DNA of 64,000 bases from Cacajao melanocephalus. Taxonomy: Eukaryota; Chordata; Mammalia; Primates; Pitheciidae. Made by a program: the position numbers and the translations under genes. The stretch is taken from the NCBI GenBank assembly GCA_963573385.1, contig CAUYLG010061895.1, forward strand, positions 186,001-250,000. The letters are read 5' to 3'. The number at the start of each line of letters is the position of its first letter. Position 1 is the first letter of the stretch. The notes beneath the pieces were generated by a model. The model had not been told where the DNA came from. It was given only the letters and a program-made list of their open reading frames with translations, and made no database searches. Positions 25,014 through 36,530 of the stretch are shown piece after piece.

Positions 25014-25025
25014 TTTCGGTGTACT
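25014..25025 (-). repeat. Probable target-site duplication of the minus-strand L1, left copy
   Basis: TTTCGGTGTACT directly precedes the T-rich (poly-A side) end of the L1. The right-hand partner TTTCAGTGTACC at 29245-29256 differs at two of twelve bases. The positions are exactly where a target duplication should lie. Confidence 0.6.
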
Positions 25026-25206
25026 ATTTTTTTTAATTTATTACACTTTAATTTCTGGGGTACGTGTGCAGATCTTCCAGGATTGTTATATAGGTATACC
25101 CTTGCCATGGTGGTTTGCTGCCTCCATTCCCCAGTCACCTACATTAGGTATTTCTCCCAATGTTATCCCTTCCCAATCTCCCCACCCCCACCCCGCTATC
25201 CCTCCT

Positions 25207-28045
25207 TTAGCCCCCCAACCCCCAACAGACCCCATTGTGTAATGTTCCCTCCCTGTGCCCATGTTTTCTCATCATTTGACACCCACCTATGAGTGAGAAC
25301 ATGCTGTGTTTGGTTTTCTGTTCCTGCTTCAGTTTGTGGACAATAATGGTTTCCAGATTCATCCATATCACTGCAAAAAACATGAACTCATCCTTTTTCA
25401 TGGCTGCATAGTGTTCCATGGTGTATATGTGCCACATTTTCTTTATCCAGTCTATCATGGATGGGCATTTGTGTTGGTTCCAGGTCTTGGCTATTTAAAC
25501 AGTGCCACAATGAACATACATGTGCATGTGCATATGCATGTGTCTTTACAATAGAATGATTTATAATCCTTTGGGTATATACCCAGTAATGGGATTGCTG
25601 GGTCAAATGGAATTTCTATTTCTAGATCCTTGAGGAATCTCCACACTGTCTTCCACATAGTTGAACTAATTTACATTCTCACCAACAGTGTAAAAGCATT
25701 CCTATTTCTCCATATCCTCTCCAGCAACTGTCTCCAGATTTTTTAATGATTGTCAAACTGTTATGAGATGGTATCTCAATGCGGTTTTGATTTGCATTTC
25801 TCTAATGACCATGACAATGAGCATTTTTTCTATGTTTTTTGGCCATATCAATGTCTTCTTTTGAAAAGTGTCTGTTCATATCCTTTGCCCACTTTTTGAT
25901 GGGGTTGTTTGTTTTTTTCTTGTAAGTTTATTTTAGTTTTTTGTAGGTTCTGGATATTAGCCCTTTGTCAGATGGGTAGCTTGCAAAATTTTTTTCTGAT
26001 TCTGTTCATTGCCAGTTCACTCTAATGATTGTTTCTTTTGCTGTGCAGAAGCTCTTAAGTTTAATCAGATCCCATTTGTCTATTTTGGCTTTTGTTGCCA
26101 CTGCTTTTGGTGTTTTAGTCAGGAAGTCCTCGCCTATGCCTATGTCCTGAATGGTATTGCCTAGGTTTTCTTCTAGGGTTTTTATGGTGTTAGGTCGTAT
26201 GTTTAAATCTTTAATCCATCTGGAGTTAATTTTTGTATAAGGTGTAAGGAAGGGGTCCAGTTTCAGCTTTCTGAACATGGCTAGCTAGTTTTCCCAACAC
26301 CATTTATTAAACAGGGAATCCTTTCCCCATTGCTTGTTTTTATCAGGATTGTCAAAGATCAGATGGTTGTAGATGTGTGGCATTACTTCCAAGGCCTCTG
26401 TTGTGTTCCATTGGTCTATATCTCTGTTTTGGTACCAGTACCATGCTGTTTTGATTACTGTAGCCTTGTAGTATTATTGGTTGAAGTCAGATAGCATGAT
26501 GCCTCCAGCTTTGTTCTTTTTGCTTAGGATTGTCTTAGCTATATAGGCTCTTTTTTGGTTTCATATGAAATTTAAGATGGTTTTTTCCAGTTTTGTGAAG
26601 AAGATCAATGGTAACTTGATAGGGATGGTATTGAATCTATAAATTACTTTGGGCAGTACGGCCATTTTCATAATATTAATTCTTCCTAACCATGAGCATG
26701 GAATGTTTTTCCATCTGTTTGTGTCCTCTCTTATTTCCTAAAGCAGCGGTTTGTAGTTCTCCTTGAAGAGGTCCTTCACATCCTTTGTTAGTTGTATTCC
26801 TAGGTATTTTATTCTCTTTGTAGCAGTTGTGAATGGGAGTTCACTCATGATTTGGCTCTCTGTCTGGTATTGGTGTGTAGAAATGCTTGTGATTTTTGTA
26901 CATTGATTTTATATCCTGAGACTTTGCTGAAGTTGCTTATCATCTTAAGGAGATTTGGGGATGAGACAATGGAGTCTTCTAAAAATATACAATCATGTCA
27001 TCTCCTTTCGTAATTGAGTACCCTTTATTTCTTTTTCTTACCTATTTCTCTGGCTAGAACTTCCAATACTATGTTGAACAGGAATGGTGGGAGAGGGCAC
27101 CCTTGTCTAGTGCCAGTTTTCAAAGGGAATGCTTCCAATTTTTGCCCATTCAGTATGATATGATATTGGCTGTATAAATAGCTTTCATTATTTTGTGATA
27201 CATTCCATCGATAAGTAGTTTATTGAGAGTTTTTAGCATAAAGGGCTGTTGAATTTTGTTGAAAGTCTTCTTGCATGTATTGAGATAATCATATGGTTTT
27301 TGTCTTCGGTTCTGTTAATGTGATGGATTACATTTATAGATTTACATATGTTGAACCAGCCTTGCATCCCTAGGATGAAGCCTACTTGATTGTGATGGAT
27401 AAGCTTTTTGATGTGCTGTTGCATTTGGCTTGCCAGTAGTTTATTGAAGATTTTTGCATCGATGTTCATCATGGATATTGGCCTGAAATTTTATTTTTTA
27501 GTTGTGTCTGTGCCTGGTTTTGGTGTCAGGATGATGTTGGTCTAATAAAATGAGTTAGGGAAGATTCCCTCTTTGTGTATCATATGGAATAGTTGCAGAA
27601 GGAATGGTACCAGCTTCTCTTTGTATGTCTGGTAGAATTCAGCAGTGAACCCCTCTGGACCCAGTCTTTTTTTGGTTGGTAGGCTATTAATTGCTGCCTC
27701 AACTTCAGACCTTGTTATTGGTCTACTCAGGGATTCAACTTCTTCCTAGTTTACTCTTGGGAGGGTGTAAATTTCCAGGAATTTATCCATTTCTTCTAGA
27801 TTTACTGGTTTATGTGTATAGAGGTATTTGTAGTATTCTCTGATAGTAGTTTGTATTTCTATGGAATCAGTGGTGATATCTCCTTTATCATTTTTCACTG
27901 CATCTATTAGATTCTTCTCTTTTATTAGTCTGCCTAAGGTCTATTTTGTTGATCTTTTCTGGATTTACTGATTTTTTGAAGGGTTATTTGTGTCTCTATC
28001 TCTTTCAGTTCTGCTGTGATCTTAGTTATTTCTTATCTTTTGCTA
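25207..28045 (-). pseudogene. L1 ORF2 remnant, minus strand
   Basis: ORF2 encodes L1 endonuclease/reverse transcriptase; here the endonuclease part is absent. Recognisable pieces on the minus strand are an RT-domain segment at 27233-27472 (contains [11 protein letters not shown] and HMIIS), a C-terminal segment at 26006-26278 ([18 protein letters not shown]) and the last part at 25207-25458 (IYTMEHYAAMKKDEF). The normal ORF2 stop is lost, so the last piece reads on into the 3' UTR to a stop at 25207. A small deletion near 27000 removes residues before the DDM of the catalytic box. Many other stops and frameshifts occur, so no activity is possible. Confidence 0.85.
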
Positions 28046-29243
28046 GCTGAGTGGACATCCTTTCTGTTGATATTGAAGCTTTTACTTTCTGTTTTTTAGT
28101 TTTCCTTCTAACAGTCAGGCCCCTCTGCAGCAGGACTGCTGGAGGTCCACTCCAGACCCTGCTTGATTGGGAATCAACCTTGGAGGTTGCAGAACAGCAA
28201 GGATTGCTGCCTGTTCTTTCCTCTGGTAGCTTTGTCCCAGAAGGGTACCCATCAGATGTCAGCCAGAGCACTCCTGTATGAGGTGTCTTTTTGAATTTAT
28301 GGGGGTCAGGGAGCTGCTTGAGGAGACAGTCTGTCCCTTATCAGAGCTCAAGTGCTGTGCTGAGAGCTTTGTTCTCCCTTCAGAAGTGCTGGGCAGGGAT
28401 GTTTAAGTCTGCTGCAGCAGAAGTCACAACCGCCCCTTTGTGGAGGTGCTTTGTCCCAGGAAGGTGGGGTTTTATTTATAAGTCCCTGATGTGCTGCTGC
28501 CTTTTTTTCAGAGATGCCCTGCCCAGCAAGGAGGGAGTCTAGTCACAGTCTGCCTGTAGAGGCGCTGCTGAGCTGCCGCAGGCTCAGTCCAGCTGCTGTG
28601 TCAACTTCTCCGTGATTTTATTTACACAGAGTTAGAACTGCCTCAGCAATGGCAGACGCACCTTTCCCCACGGGTCTTGGGTCGAGCTCAAACTGCTGTG
28701 CTGGCTGCGAAACTCTCAAGCCAGAGGGTTTCAGTTTGCTGGTCTTTGTTGGGGAGGGAACCCGCCAAACCAGATCACTTGGCTCCCTGCCTTCAGCTCC
28801 CCTTTTTTTGTGGGGAGTGGGAGGGTCTGTCTCACAGGGGTTTCAGGCCCCAGTCAAAACCTGTGGTGCCGGCTGAAACAGTTGCTCTGATTTACGCTGG
28901 TAACCCATAGCTCTTGTCGGCCCAGCGAAAATCTCCTGGTCTGCGGACTGTAAAGACGGTGGGAGAAGCCCAGTATCTGAACCCGAGTGCCCGAGTGGCC
29001 CAGGATAAGTCCCCGGTGACCTCTATTAGGTAGGAGGGGATCCTCCAGCCAGTTGCCCTTCCCGGGTGAGGCAGCACCCTACCCTACCTGGGTTTTTCCT
29101 CCGTGGGCTACATCCACTGTCCAACCAGTCCCATTGAGATGAACCTGGTACCTCGGTTGGAAATGCAGAGATCACGCCTTCTGCGTTGCTCTGGTGGGGA
29201 CCTGAGCTCCGGAGCTGTTCCTATTTGGCCGTCTTGGTGGAAG
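28046..29243 (-). promoter_or_regulatory. L1 5' UTR (internal sense promoter region, possible antisense promoter)
   Basis: GC-rich text in L1 5' UTR order. On the plus strand this reads CTTCTAACAGTCAGGCCCCT near 28107, GCTGGAGGTCCACTCCAGACC near 28138, and GTCTTGGTGGAAG at the end. L1 5' UTRs carry an internal polymerase II promoter and, in many primate copies, an antisense promoter that would here point to the right, toward 29.3 kb and beyond. That activity is known for the family and inferred here, not seen. Confidence 0.6.
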
Positions 29244-29244
29244 T

Positions 29245-29256
29245 TTTCAGTGTACC
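29245..29256 (-). repeat. Probable target-site duplication of the minus-strand L1, right copy
   Basis: TTTCAGTGTACC directly follows the L1 5' end and matches 25014-25025 at 10 of 12 bases. Confidence 0.6.
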
Positions 29257-29563
29257 TCAATGGTTTGTATCATATAGACCAAAAGAAGTGCAAGAAACCT
29301 TTAATTTTTACTTCTGTGATATTCTTTTAGTGATAGTAATATAGATATAATCCTAAAGCCAACTTTCTCTCTTTCTCTCTAGAGAGTGTGTGTGTTCATA
29401 GTTGCCCATGTGTTGTGAGACAGAACAATAACTACATATTTTGATCTTATTAGGAACTAGTTTTCACTGTTGGAGAAGGAAAACACAAATAGGGAATGTG
29501 GGAAGTTGAAAAAGAATCTTATGGCATTTCATTTGAATTTAAAATAACAATGTGCACTCAACA
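29257..29563. other. Unassigned sequence between two L1 pieces
   Basis: No repeat recognised. It includes a short TC/GT-rich patch near 29365-29396. Confidence 0.4.
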
Positions 29564-30767
<1,204 letters not shown>

Positions 30768-31258
30768 GGTACATGCGCCCCATGACAAGGATGGAAGTGC
30801 CATAGATGAAAGGGCCCACATGCTTGCCTGGAACTTCCAATTCAGGTTCATCAGGGATTCCCACGCCGCAGTGAGCATCATCTCTCAGAAGTAAGCCGTT
30901 GATGTCATAAAGGTGCCAGTAGGACAGGGCCACTAGGGCCAGGCAGACACCAAAGTGCTGGCTGGGGCTGGTTCCTTGTTTAGCTCTGGGATCACAGCCC
31001 TGGGAAAGCTTGCAGCAGGAAGAACTGGTAGTTCAGCGGACATTGGCCCCTTTCTCTTGTCATACTGTTGAGTGCGCTGCTCAAAACAGACATCAGAATC
31101 GTTGTCCAAGAGTGTCCCAGATTACCCTTTGTCAGCTGGTCCTTGGTGCCATCATCAGTAGGTAAGCACAAGCCCCAGGGCTCAGGTGATCCACAGCTGG
31201 TGAACTGGTACCTTCCATGTGTGCCTTTTATTTGGGAATCCTGTTTGCTGGTTCTTTG
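30768..31258 (-). pseudogene. Possible processed-pseudogene fragment, product not recognised
   Basis: This patch is GC-richer than the L1 next to it and matches no repeat I know. On the minus strand a frame from about 30960 to 30768 (inside 30933-30724) reads like a membrane protein: a hydrophobic stretch (CLALVALSYWHLYDINGLLL), a polar acidic loop (PDEPELEVPGKH) and a second hydrophobic stretch (VGPFIYGTSILVMGR). It then runs into L1 antisense text. Upstream on the same strand, about 31125-30965, a second frame (SDVCFEQRTQQYDKRKG through PELNKEPAPA) would join it by one frameshift. Stops lie further upstream. No poly-A tract, target duplication or exon border is visible. I do not recognise the family. 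It may instead be a chance frame in a rare repeat. Confidence 0.3.
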
Positions 31259-31283
31259 ATGTATGTCTTTATAATTAAAATAG
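31259..31283. repeat. Left arm of a 25-bp inverted repeat
   Basis: The arm contains TTTATAATTAAAATAG (31268-31283). It pairs with 31308-31332 at 24 of 25 positions, with a 24-bp spacer holding the start of an Alu monomer. Confidence 0.85.
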
Positions 31284-31290
31284 AGGGAAA

Positions 31291-31448
31291 GGCAGGTGTG
31301 GTGGCACCTATTTTAATTATAAAGAAATACATTTCTCTCTATTACGTAAGGGCACACTCCCAGTTACTTGGGAAGCTGAAGCAGGAGGATCACTTGAGCC
31401 CAGGAGTTCAAAACCAGCCGAGGCAGCATAACCAGACTCTATCTCTTT
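31291..31448 (+). repeat. Free Alu monomer-like element with an internal insertion
   Basis: GGCAGGTGTGGTGGCAC is the start of an Alu-type monomer. The monomer resumes at about 31357 with TCCCAGTTACTTGGGAAGC and runs through AGGAGGATCACTTGAGCCC to AACCAGACTCTATCTC. About 45 bp of foreign sequence replaces the 'cctgtagt' region. The first 25 bp of that insert is an inverted copy of the upstream flank. Confidence 0.65.
31308..31332. repeat. Right arm of the 25-bp inverted repeat
   Basis: CTATTTTAATTATAAA (31308-31323) plus nine further bases complement 31259-31283 with one mismatch. The arm lies inside the Alu monomer. Confidence 0.85.
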
Positions 31449-31829
31449 CAGTGAGTAAGAGTCTTGTCTCCCCAGCTCTGGTAGTCTGCTTACAAACATA
31501 GAGGTGGCTAGGCTTTTTTTTTAACCCCACTATGCCCAAATAAAGCTGAGTAACTTTCACAATGACATTCTTATATGTCAACTGAGTGAAGGAGGATTGA
31601 ACATCTGTTTCTATTGTATGAATGTGGTACAAACTGCTGACAGCTTTTTGTGTTTTGTTTTTTAAAGTACTTTACTTTGAAGTACTTTGCTTGTCCTTAT
31701 CTTCACTTACATTGTTTCTGATTAAAATTCTGCTGTTATTACCTTCTTCTGTATGTCAACTGTCTTCTCTTTCTCAGTTGATTTTCATATTTTCTTATTA
31801 CCATTATTTTCAAACAATTTCATTATAAT
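31449..31829. other. Unassigned sequence between Alu monomer and L1ME 5' part
   Basis: No gene or repeat recognised. A 74-codon minus frame (31408-31632) and a 68-codon plus frame (31622-31828) are chance. Confidence 0.4.
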
Positions 31830-33135
31830 GTGCTTGGTGTCATTTACTTTGTTTCTTGTGATAGCAGCTCACAGAACTTCTGGGATCTGTAGATGTAATA
31901 GTTTTCATCACATTTAGAATTCTCTCAACAATTGTGTCTTCAAATATTTCCTGTAACCCTTATCTCTACTCTGCTTTAGAGAATCAGTTATGTGCATATG
32001 AAACCTCTTAAAGTTGTCCCACAGATCGATCACCAGTGTTCTGCCTATTTTTCTAAATTTTCTTTTCTCTGTTTCGTATTGAATAGTTTGTATTGCTGTG
32101 TCTTCAAGTTCACTTCTTTCCTTCTGTGATATTAATGTGTTCTAATCACATTCATGTATTTTTCATCTTACATATTATAGGCTTCCTGTTTAGAAGGTAG
32201 ATTCAGAGATATATATACACACATTTTATATTTAACTTAAAAAATATTTGATACAGTTACGACTTCTAATGTCTTGTCTGCTAATTCTAACATATTAGCC
32301 AGTTCTAGCACAGTGTCAACTGACTTAGTAGTTTCTTTATTAGGGTCATAAATAAATATATTTTTGCAATATTTGCAACCTTTGATTGGATATCAAACAT
32401 TTTGGAATTTGTCTTATTGGGTGCTGGATATATTTACAGCCCTCAAAATATTCTTGAGCTTTGAGCTGAGCCTCTCTTCAGGTATATTAAAACAGTTTGG
32501 CCTTTTGAATCTTGCTTTAAGAAGTGTTAAGTAGGTACAGGGCAGTACTAGGTGTAGGGTTAATTATTTTCTACCACTAAGTAAACAACTTTCTGAGAAC
32601 ATTACCCCATGTCTCACGAATTAGTCAGTTTAGCTGGTTAGCAGTGTGCATCAGTTCCAGTCTTGTGTGCACATCATACATTGGCCAATGTAATGGTTTT
32701 GGAAAATTCTTTCTCTGAACTCTGATGGTTTCTTCACATGCACGTCTTAATCATTGTGCTTAATACTCAAAGGGGCCCCCCACATACCATTGTACCTATA
32801 TCCACCTTGGTCTCCTGGACTCTATCTACCCAGTCCTGAGAGTCGGCTGGATTCCATCTGGGTTTGTCTTCCTATACCGTAGTCTGAAAACTCTCATGGC
32901 AATAAATTGGGAGAGTTGAGAGAGTCATAGGGCATACTTTGTTTGGTTTTTTTTTGTTTGTCAGGATTTGTTCTCTTTTATCTTTATTGTCTGACATCTG
33001 TTGTATTGAAACTCTTTGATTCATATAATTCAACTAATTTATCTAATTTAGTTTAGTTTTGTGTTTTGATTATTTCAGGCAAGTGGTAGATCGATCCAGT
33101 CTCTGTTATTTCATTTGGCCAGAACAGAAGTAACT
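31830..33135 (-). mobile_element. L1ME-type LINE, 5' UTR region, minus strand
   Basis: Antisense blocks in order: GTGCTTGGTGTCATTTAC, AAGTTGTCCCACAGATCG, TTGCTGTGTCTTCAAGTTCAC, TTGTCTGCTAATTCTAACA, GGGTGCTGGATATATTTAC, CAGTCTGAAAACTCTCATGGC and, at the end, CATTTGGCCAGAACAGAAG. That last text is the antisense of an old L1 start ('ttctgcttccggccaagatgg'). This seems to be the 5' end of an old L1. The 3' half of a similar L1ME lies at 29564-30767. Confidence 0.6.
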
Positions 33136-33151
33136 AAAATCATGACATTAA

Positions 33152-33158
33152 AATATAT

Positions 33159-33224
<66 letters not shown>
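33152..33224. repeat. Compound TA/CA/TG microsatellite
   Basis: An (AT) run with three CATA units, an uninterrupted (AT) run, a (GT) run of about nine units and a second (AT) run. The two AT blocks flank the GT block. An 87-codon minus frame (33140-33403) is generated by it. Confidence 0.95.
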
Positions 33225-33249
33225 AACAGCCCACTGAAAGCATCTATAT

Positions 33250-33467
33250 AAAAGACTGGCAAACATTTTTTTTCATGTAAAGGGTAATACAGTATATATT
33301 TTAGACTTTGCGGGCCATATGGTCTCTGTTGCAAATAATCAACTCTGCCATTGCAGTGTGAAAATAGAAATAGATAATAAACAACAGAGCATAGCCGTTC
33401 CAATAAAATATTATTTACAAAACCGGGAAGTTGATTGGATTTGTTTCACAGGCTCCAGCTTACTCAC
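33250..33467 (+). mobile_element. hAT-type MITE (MER58/Charlie-like)
   Basis: The blocks GACTGGCAAACATTTTT, TTTTAGACTTTGCGGGCCATA, TGGTCTCTGTTGCAAATAATC, AACTCTGCCATTGCAGTGTG, CCAATAAAATATTATTTAC and GGATTTGTTTCACAGGCTCC are this short non-autonomous DNA element in order. The subfamily name is from memory. A 62-codon frame at 33319-33507 is inside it. Confidence 0.6.
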
Positions 33468-33601
33468 TAGTAATCTAGGTCAATGCCAGCCCAGGAACAA
33501 AGATTAACTTTTTGTTTTCAAAATATTATATTTGATTAAAAGAAATGAAGGTTTCTTCAGAAATGCCTTAATTTAAGTTTGAGGCAACAAAGGACAAAAT
33601 G

Positions 33602-33756
33602 AGCTTGAGACACCTATAATGCCAGGTAATTGGGAAGCTGAGGTAGGATAATAGCTTGAATCCAGGAGGCAGAGGTTGCAGTAAGCCGAGATCATGCCAC
33701 TGCACTCTAGCCTGGGAAATAGAGCAAGATTCTGTCTCAAAAAAAAAAAAAAAAAA
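33602..33756 (+). repeat. 5'-truncated Alu (right monomer)
   Basis: It begins in the Alu middle (CCTATAATGCCAGGTAATTGG), contains GAATCCAGGAGGCAGAGG and CACTGCACTCTAGCCTGGG, and ends in an uninterrupted A-run of about 18. Confidence 0.88.
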
Positions 33757-33889
33757 GTACCCAGATAAAAATGGGATCAAAAGTAGCTGAAGTGAAGGAA
33801 CTTCAAGGGGCCACCTTTAGATATTAGTGTATAAGAAAGAATAATGAATTAATTTACTATAACAAAATTGAATGGTTTTTTAGAAAAAA

Positions 33890-34640
33890 ATAACAAGTGC
33901 AAAGGGATTAGAATTAAAACTTTGCATCACATCCCCTAATGTAATGACTTAGTCACTCAAGGATTATCAAGGATAATAGGAAACAGAACAGTCACACTAT
34001 CTTAAAAGATCTCAAATACTTCAAAATATCACTCCATAACTTGCTTATTAATCATGAAGAGAAAAAATGTACTTTTTAAATGGTAAAATAAGATAGACAC
34101 TGTCTTAACCAAGTGTCAAATATATAGTATCATAAATAATAGAAAGCCCTAATATGATTTGCTTCCTAATAAAAGTAAGCAACAACCCTGAGGTAGTATT
34201 CTTGCCAAACTGTTTAATCTGACTAACTATGATAAGATAATCAAACAAATAAAGAATGTGAATTATCGTGAGCCACCTTTGGAGTTGGCCATTAAAAGGC
34301 ATCAGTGAAAAAAAAAAAACAAGCACCAAAAAATTAGAATGTGGGGCAACTAATTTCAGACATAGTAAATAGACTGTTCATAAATTTTGATTAACTCCTG
34401 GATAAAAAATTCAAACACTGAAGTTATAAAAAACATTACTAAAGTCAATGAAGTAAATTTAAACATGGACTCTATATTATTAGATTATTGTATTGAATGA
34501 ATGTTAATTTTCTTAGATATGATAATAGCCTTATAGTGAAAGTCATTATTCATAAGAGATATTCACTGAAGTATTTTGTTGTGAAGTGTCCTGATAGCTG
34601 TCAGTTTAAAATGATTAGAAAACATTGTCACTGGATAGAT
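33890..34640 (+). repeat. Old repeat remnant, L1M-3'-UTR-like (tentative)
   Basis: The right part is the clearest: ACATGGACTCTATATTATTAG, GAATGTTAATTTTCTTAG, ATATTCACTGAAGTATTTTG and GAAGTGTCCTGATAGCTGTC follow a common old mammalian repeat related to that at 6890-7175. The left border is uncertain. Confidence 0.35.
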
Positions 34641-35085
34641 GAAAAGATAAATATAAATGTTATGTACAAAAATACTAACAATTAATAAACTTAGGCGAAG
34701 ACTATAAAGAGTGTTTATGGTATTCTTCTTGCAGAAGAATACAATATAAAAATGCCAAAAATTAAGTTTTTGTAGAAATATAAATCTTTCTTCTAAAATG
34801 TAAATTTTACCTCATTAAAATACAGGCTTCAGATGACTGACTTCAGAGTCTTAGCTGATCACCAGACTGTTTCTCTGAATAATTTTAGTGAGAAATAGTT
34901 TTGGAAATAATTTGCAATTTATCCATTATATGTAACATACTTGGCACATTATGCATCATTATATTATGCACCCTGTTGTCCTTGAAAGATGACACATTAA
35001 GCGTCATGCAGATAGGTGATTTAAAAAGTTTTTTTCAGTAATGAATTAGAATATTGTAGTTTAGACCTTCACTAAAGGCTAAACA
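34641..35085. other. Unassigned AT-rich sequence
   Basis: No gene or repeat recognised. Confidence 0.4.
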
Positions 35086-35213
35086 TGGAAAGAGGAAAGA
35101 AGGGAAAGAAAGGGAAGGAAGAAAAGAGACAGAAAGAGAGGTAAGAAAATGAAAGAGAGAGCAAGAAAGGAAGAAGAAAGGGGAAAAAGAGAAGAAGAAA
35201 GGAAGGAGGAAGA
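35086..35213. repeat. Purine (GA/GGAA) low-complexity tract
   Basis: About 128 bp almost entirely A and G on the plus strand, with GAAA, GGAA and GAGA units and only a few C or T. The 71-codon minus frame (35035-35250) is an artefact of this composition. Confidence 0.93.
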
Positions 35214-36419
35214 CTCCACAAACAAGAAAAGGAAAGAGGCAGACAGGCAACTACTTAGGGAACATTATAAAATGTGCAGCGTTCCCTGAGGATAGAACAT
35301 TTTCTTAACCAGATCCTGGGCTTCCAGTTGTGAACTCATGAAATCCCCATATTCCAGCATCAGCCTTGGCTTTTCTCTGGGAGACGTTCAGGATTTCTAG
35401 TCCAGTAGTTCAGCAGAATCATTGCAAGGCCAAAACAATTTCTAAGTCTTCTTCTGATCATCTTAAAACTGGTCTAATAATTACATTTCTGCACTTAAAT
35501 CTCATTTTCATTAAACAGATTCCCATAACAGTCCTTCATGTCTAACCATAGCCTGAGAACCTGTCCAGCGCCGTTCCCCATGACTGGATGCCAGCCTTAC
35601 CCCTATCAGGTTTCACAAGTCCATAAGGCTGAAAGGCTACCCAATAGCTGAGGTCTGGCCCAGTTCTCCCAGCAGTCAAGATGCCTCAACAGCTTGCTTG
35701 CTGCCAAACCAGGTTCTGTCCCCTTCACTCCACTCATTGACCCAAATTAGCCGCCTGTCTGGTTGAACCTCCAAGACTGAGACACCCCTGATGACTGCCT
35801 CATTCCATTGCTACTTGGCAGCATTCCCTAGGATGCAGCCCTAACTGAGCCAGAAAGAACATGCAGGCCAGGAAAATTGTTTATTGCTTACATATTTTAT
35901 TCTTAATGGCCTGTTCCATTCACATTTAGGGTGAGAAAGCAAACACAGTGAAATAAAATTCTAACAAGTGAAGCACTTTATGTCAAAGATTCAGGGCCAA
36001 CGGTACAACTTCCTCACCACTGTGCTGACCAGTCCTTCAGCATTCTTTTTGAGCACACAAAGCTGGATAGACATCATACAAAGGCAGAACAATCACTTCT
36101 CTTGAAGTTTCAACTCTTTTTATTTTTCTATTTTTGTGAGTACTTCTCCCTTATTTATTCACTGCCTTCCTATACTACATGCTGATACTCCATACCTCAG
36201 AAACACAACCTATATGAAGATTAATACATAAAAATAATTCTTCCAAAGTTACTCTGACACATCTCACAATGAACTTACAGGAAAAACAGTGTGTAACCAG
36301 TTTATGAATCACATTTTTAAAATTGATAGTTTAATAAGGAAAACTCCCCTCATAGAGATTCCATCTCTGATTAAAATAATTCATTATGTGAAAGGGAACT
36401 TAAAGCTAAAATTCTTTTA

Positions 36420-36530
36420 TATTATCTCATCAAATTGCTCATTAATTCTTGTGTGGTATATACATTTCACAAAAGAGAAATAAAGATATCAGAGAAATTA
36501 AGCAACCTGACTTCACATCTCAGCAGGTGA
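36420..36530 (-). repeat. Faint MIR fragment
   Basis: CATTTCACAAAAGAGAAATAAAG followed by ATCAGAGAAATTAAGCAACCTGAC resembles antisense MIR. Weak. Confidence 0.33.

Larger units (their letters stand above)
25027..29243 (-). mobile_element. Primate L1 (L1PA-like) with 5' UTR but lacking ORF1 and 5' ORF2, minus strand
   Basis: Read on the minus strand, the element starts near 29243 with L1 5' UTR text (GGCCAAATAGGAACAGCTCC just inside the end). It has about 1.2 kb of GC-rich 5' UTR to about 28046, then jumps into mid-ORF2, RT side. It continues to the 3' UTR and ends in a T-run (poly-A) at 25027. A full L1 is about 6 kb; this one is 4.2 kb, the missing part being ORF1 and the ORF2 endonuclease region. 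Flanking 12-bp repeats (10/12 identical) support a single insertion including the 5' end. It lies next to the L1M of 23605-25013. Plus-strand frames in the 5' UTR (28051-28281, 28291-28542, 28649-28876, 28677-28910, 29103-29330) are antisense to the UTR and not genes. Confidence 0.9.

Noticed and set aside
28026..29330. GC-rich stretch with several open frames as a CpG-island gene
   Set aside because: The sequence follows the L1 5' UTR in antisense up to the L1 start, so the GC content and frames belong to L1.
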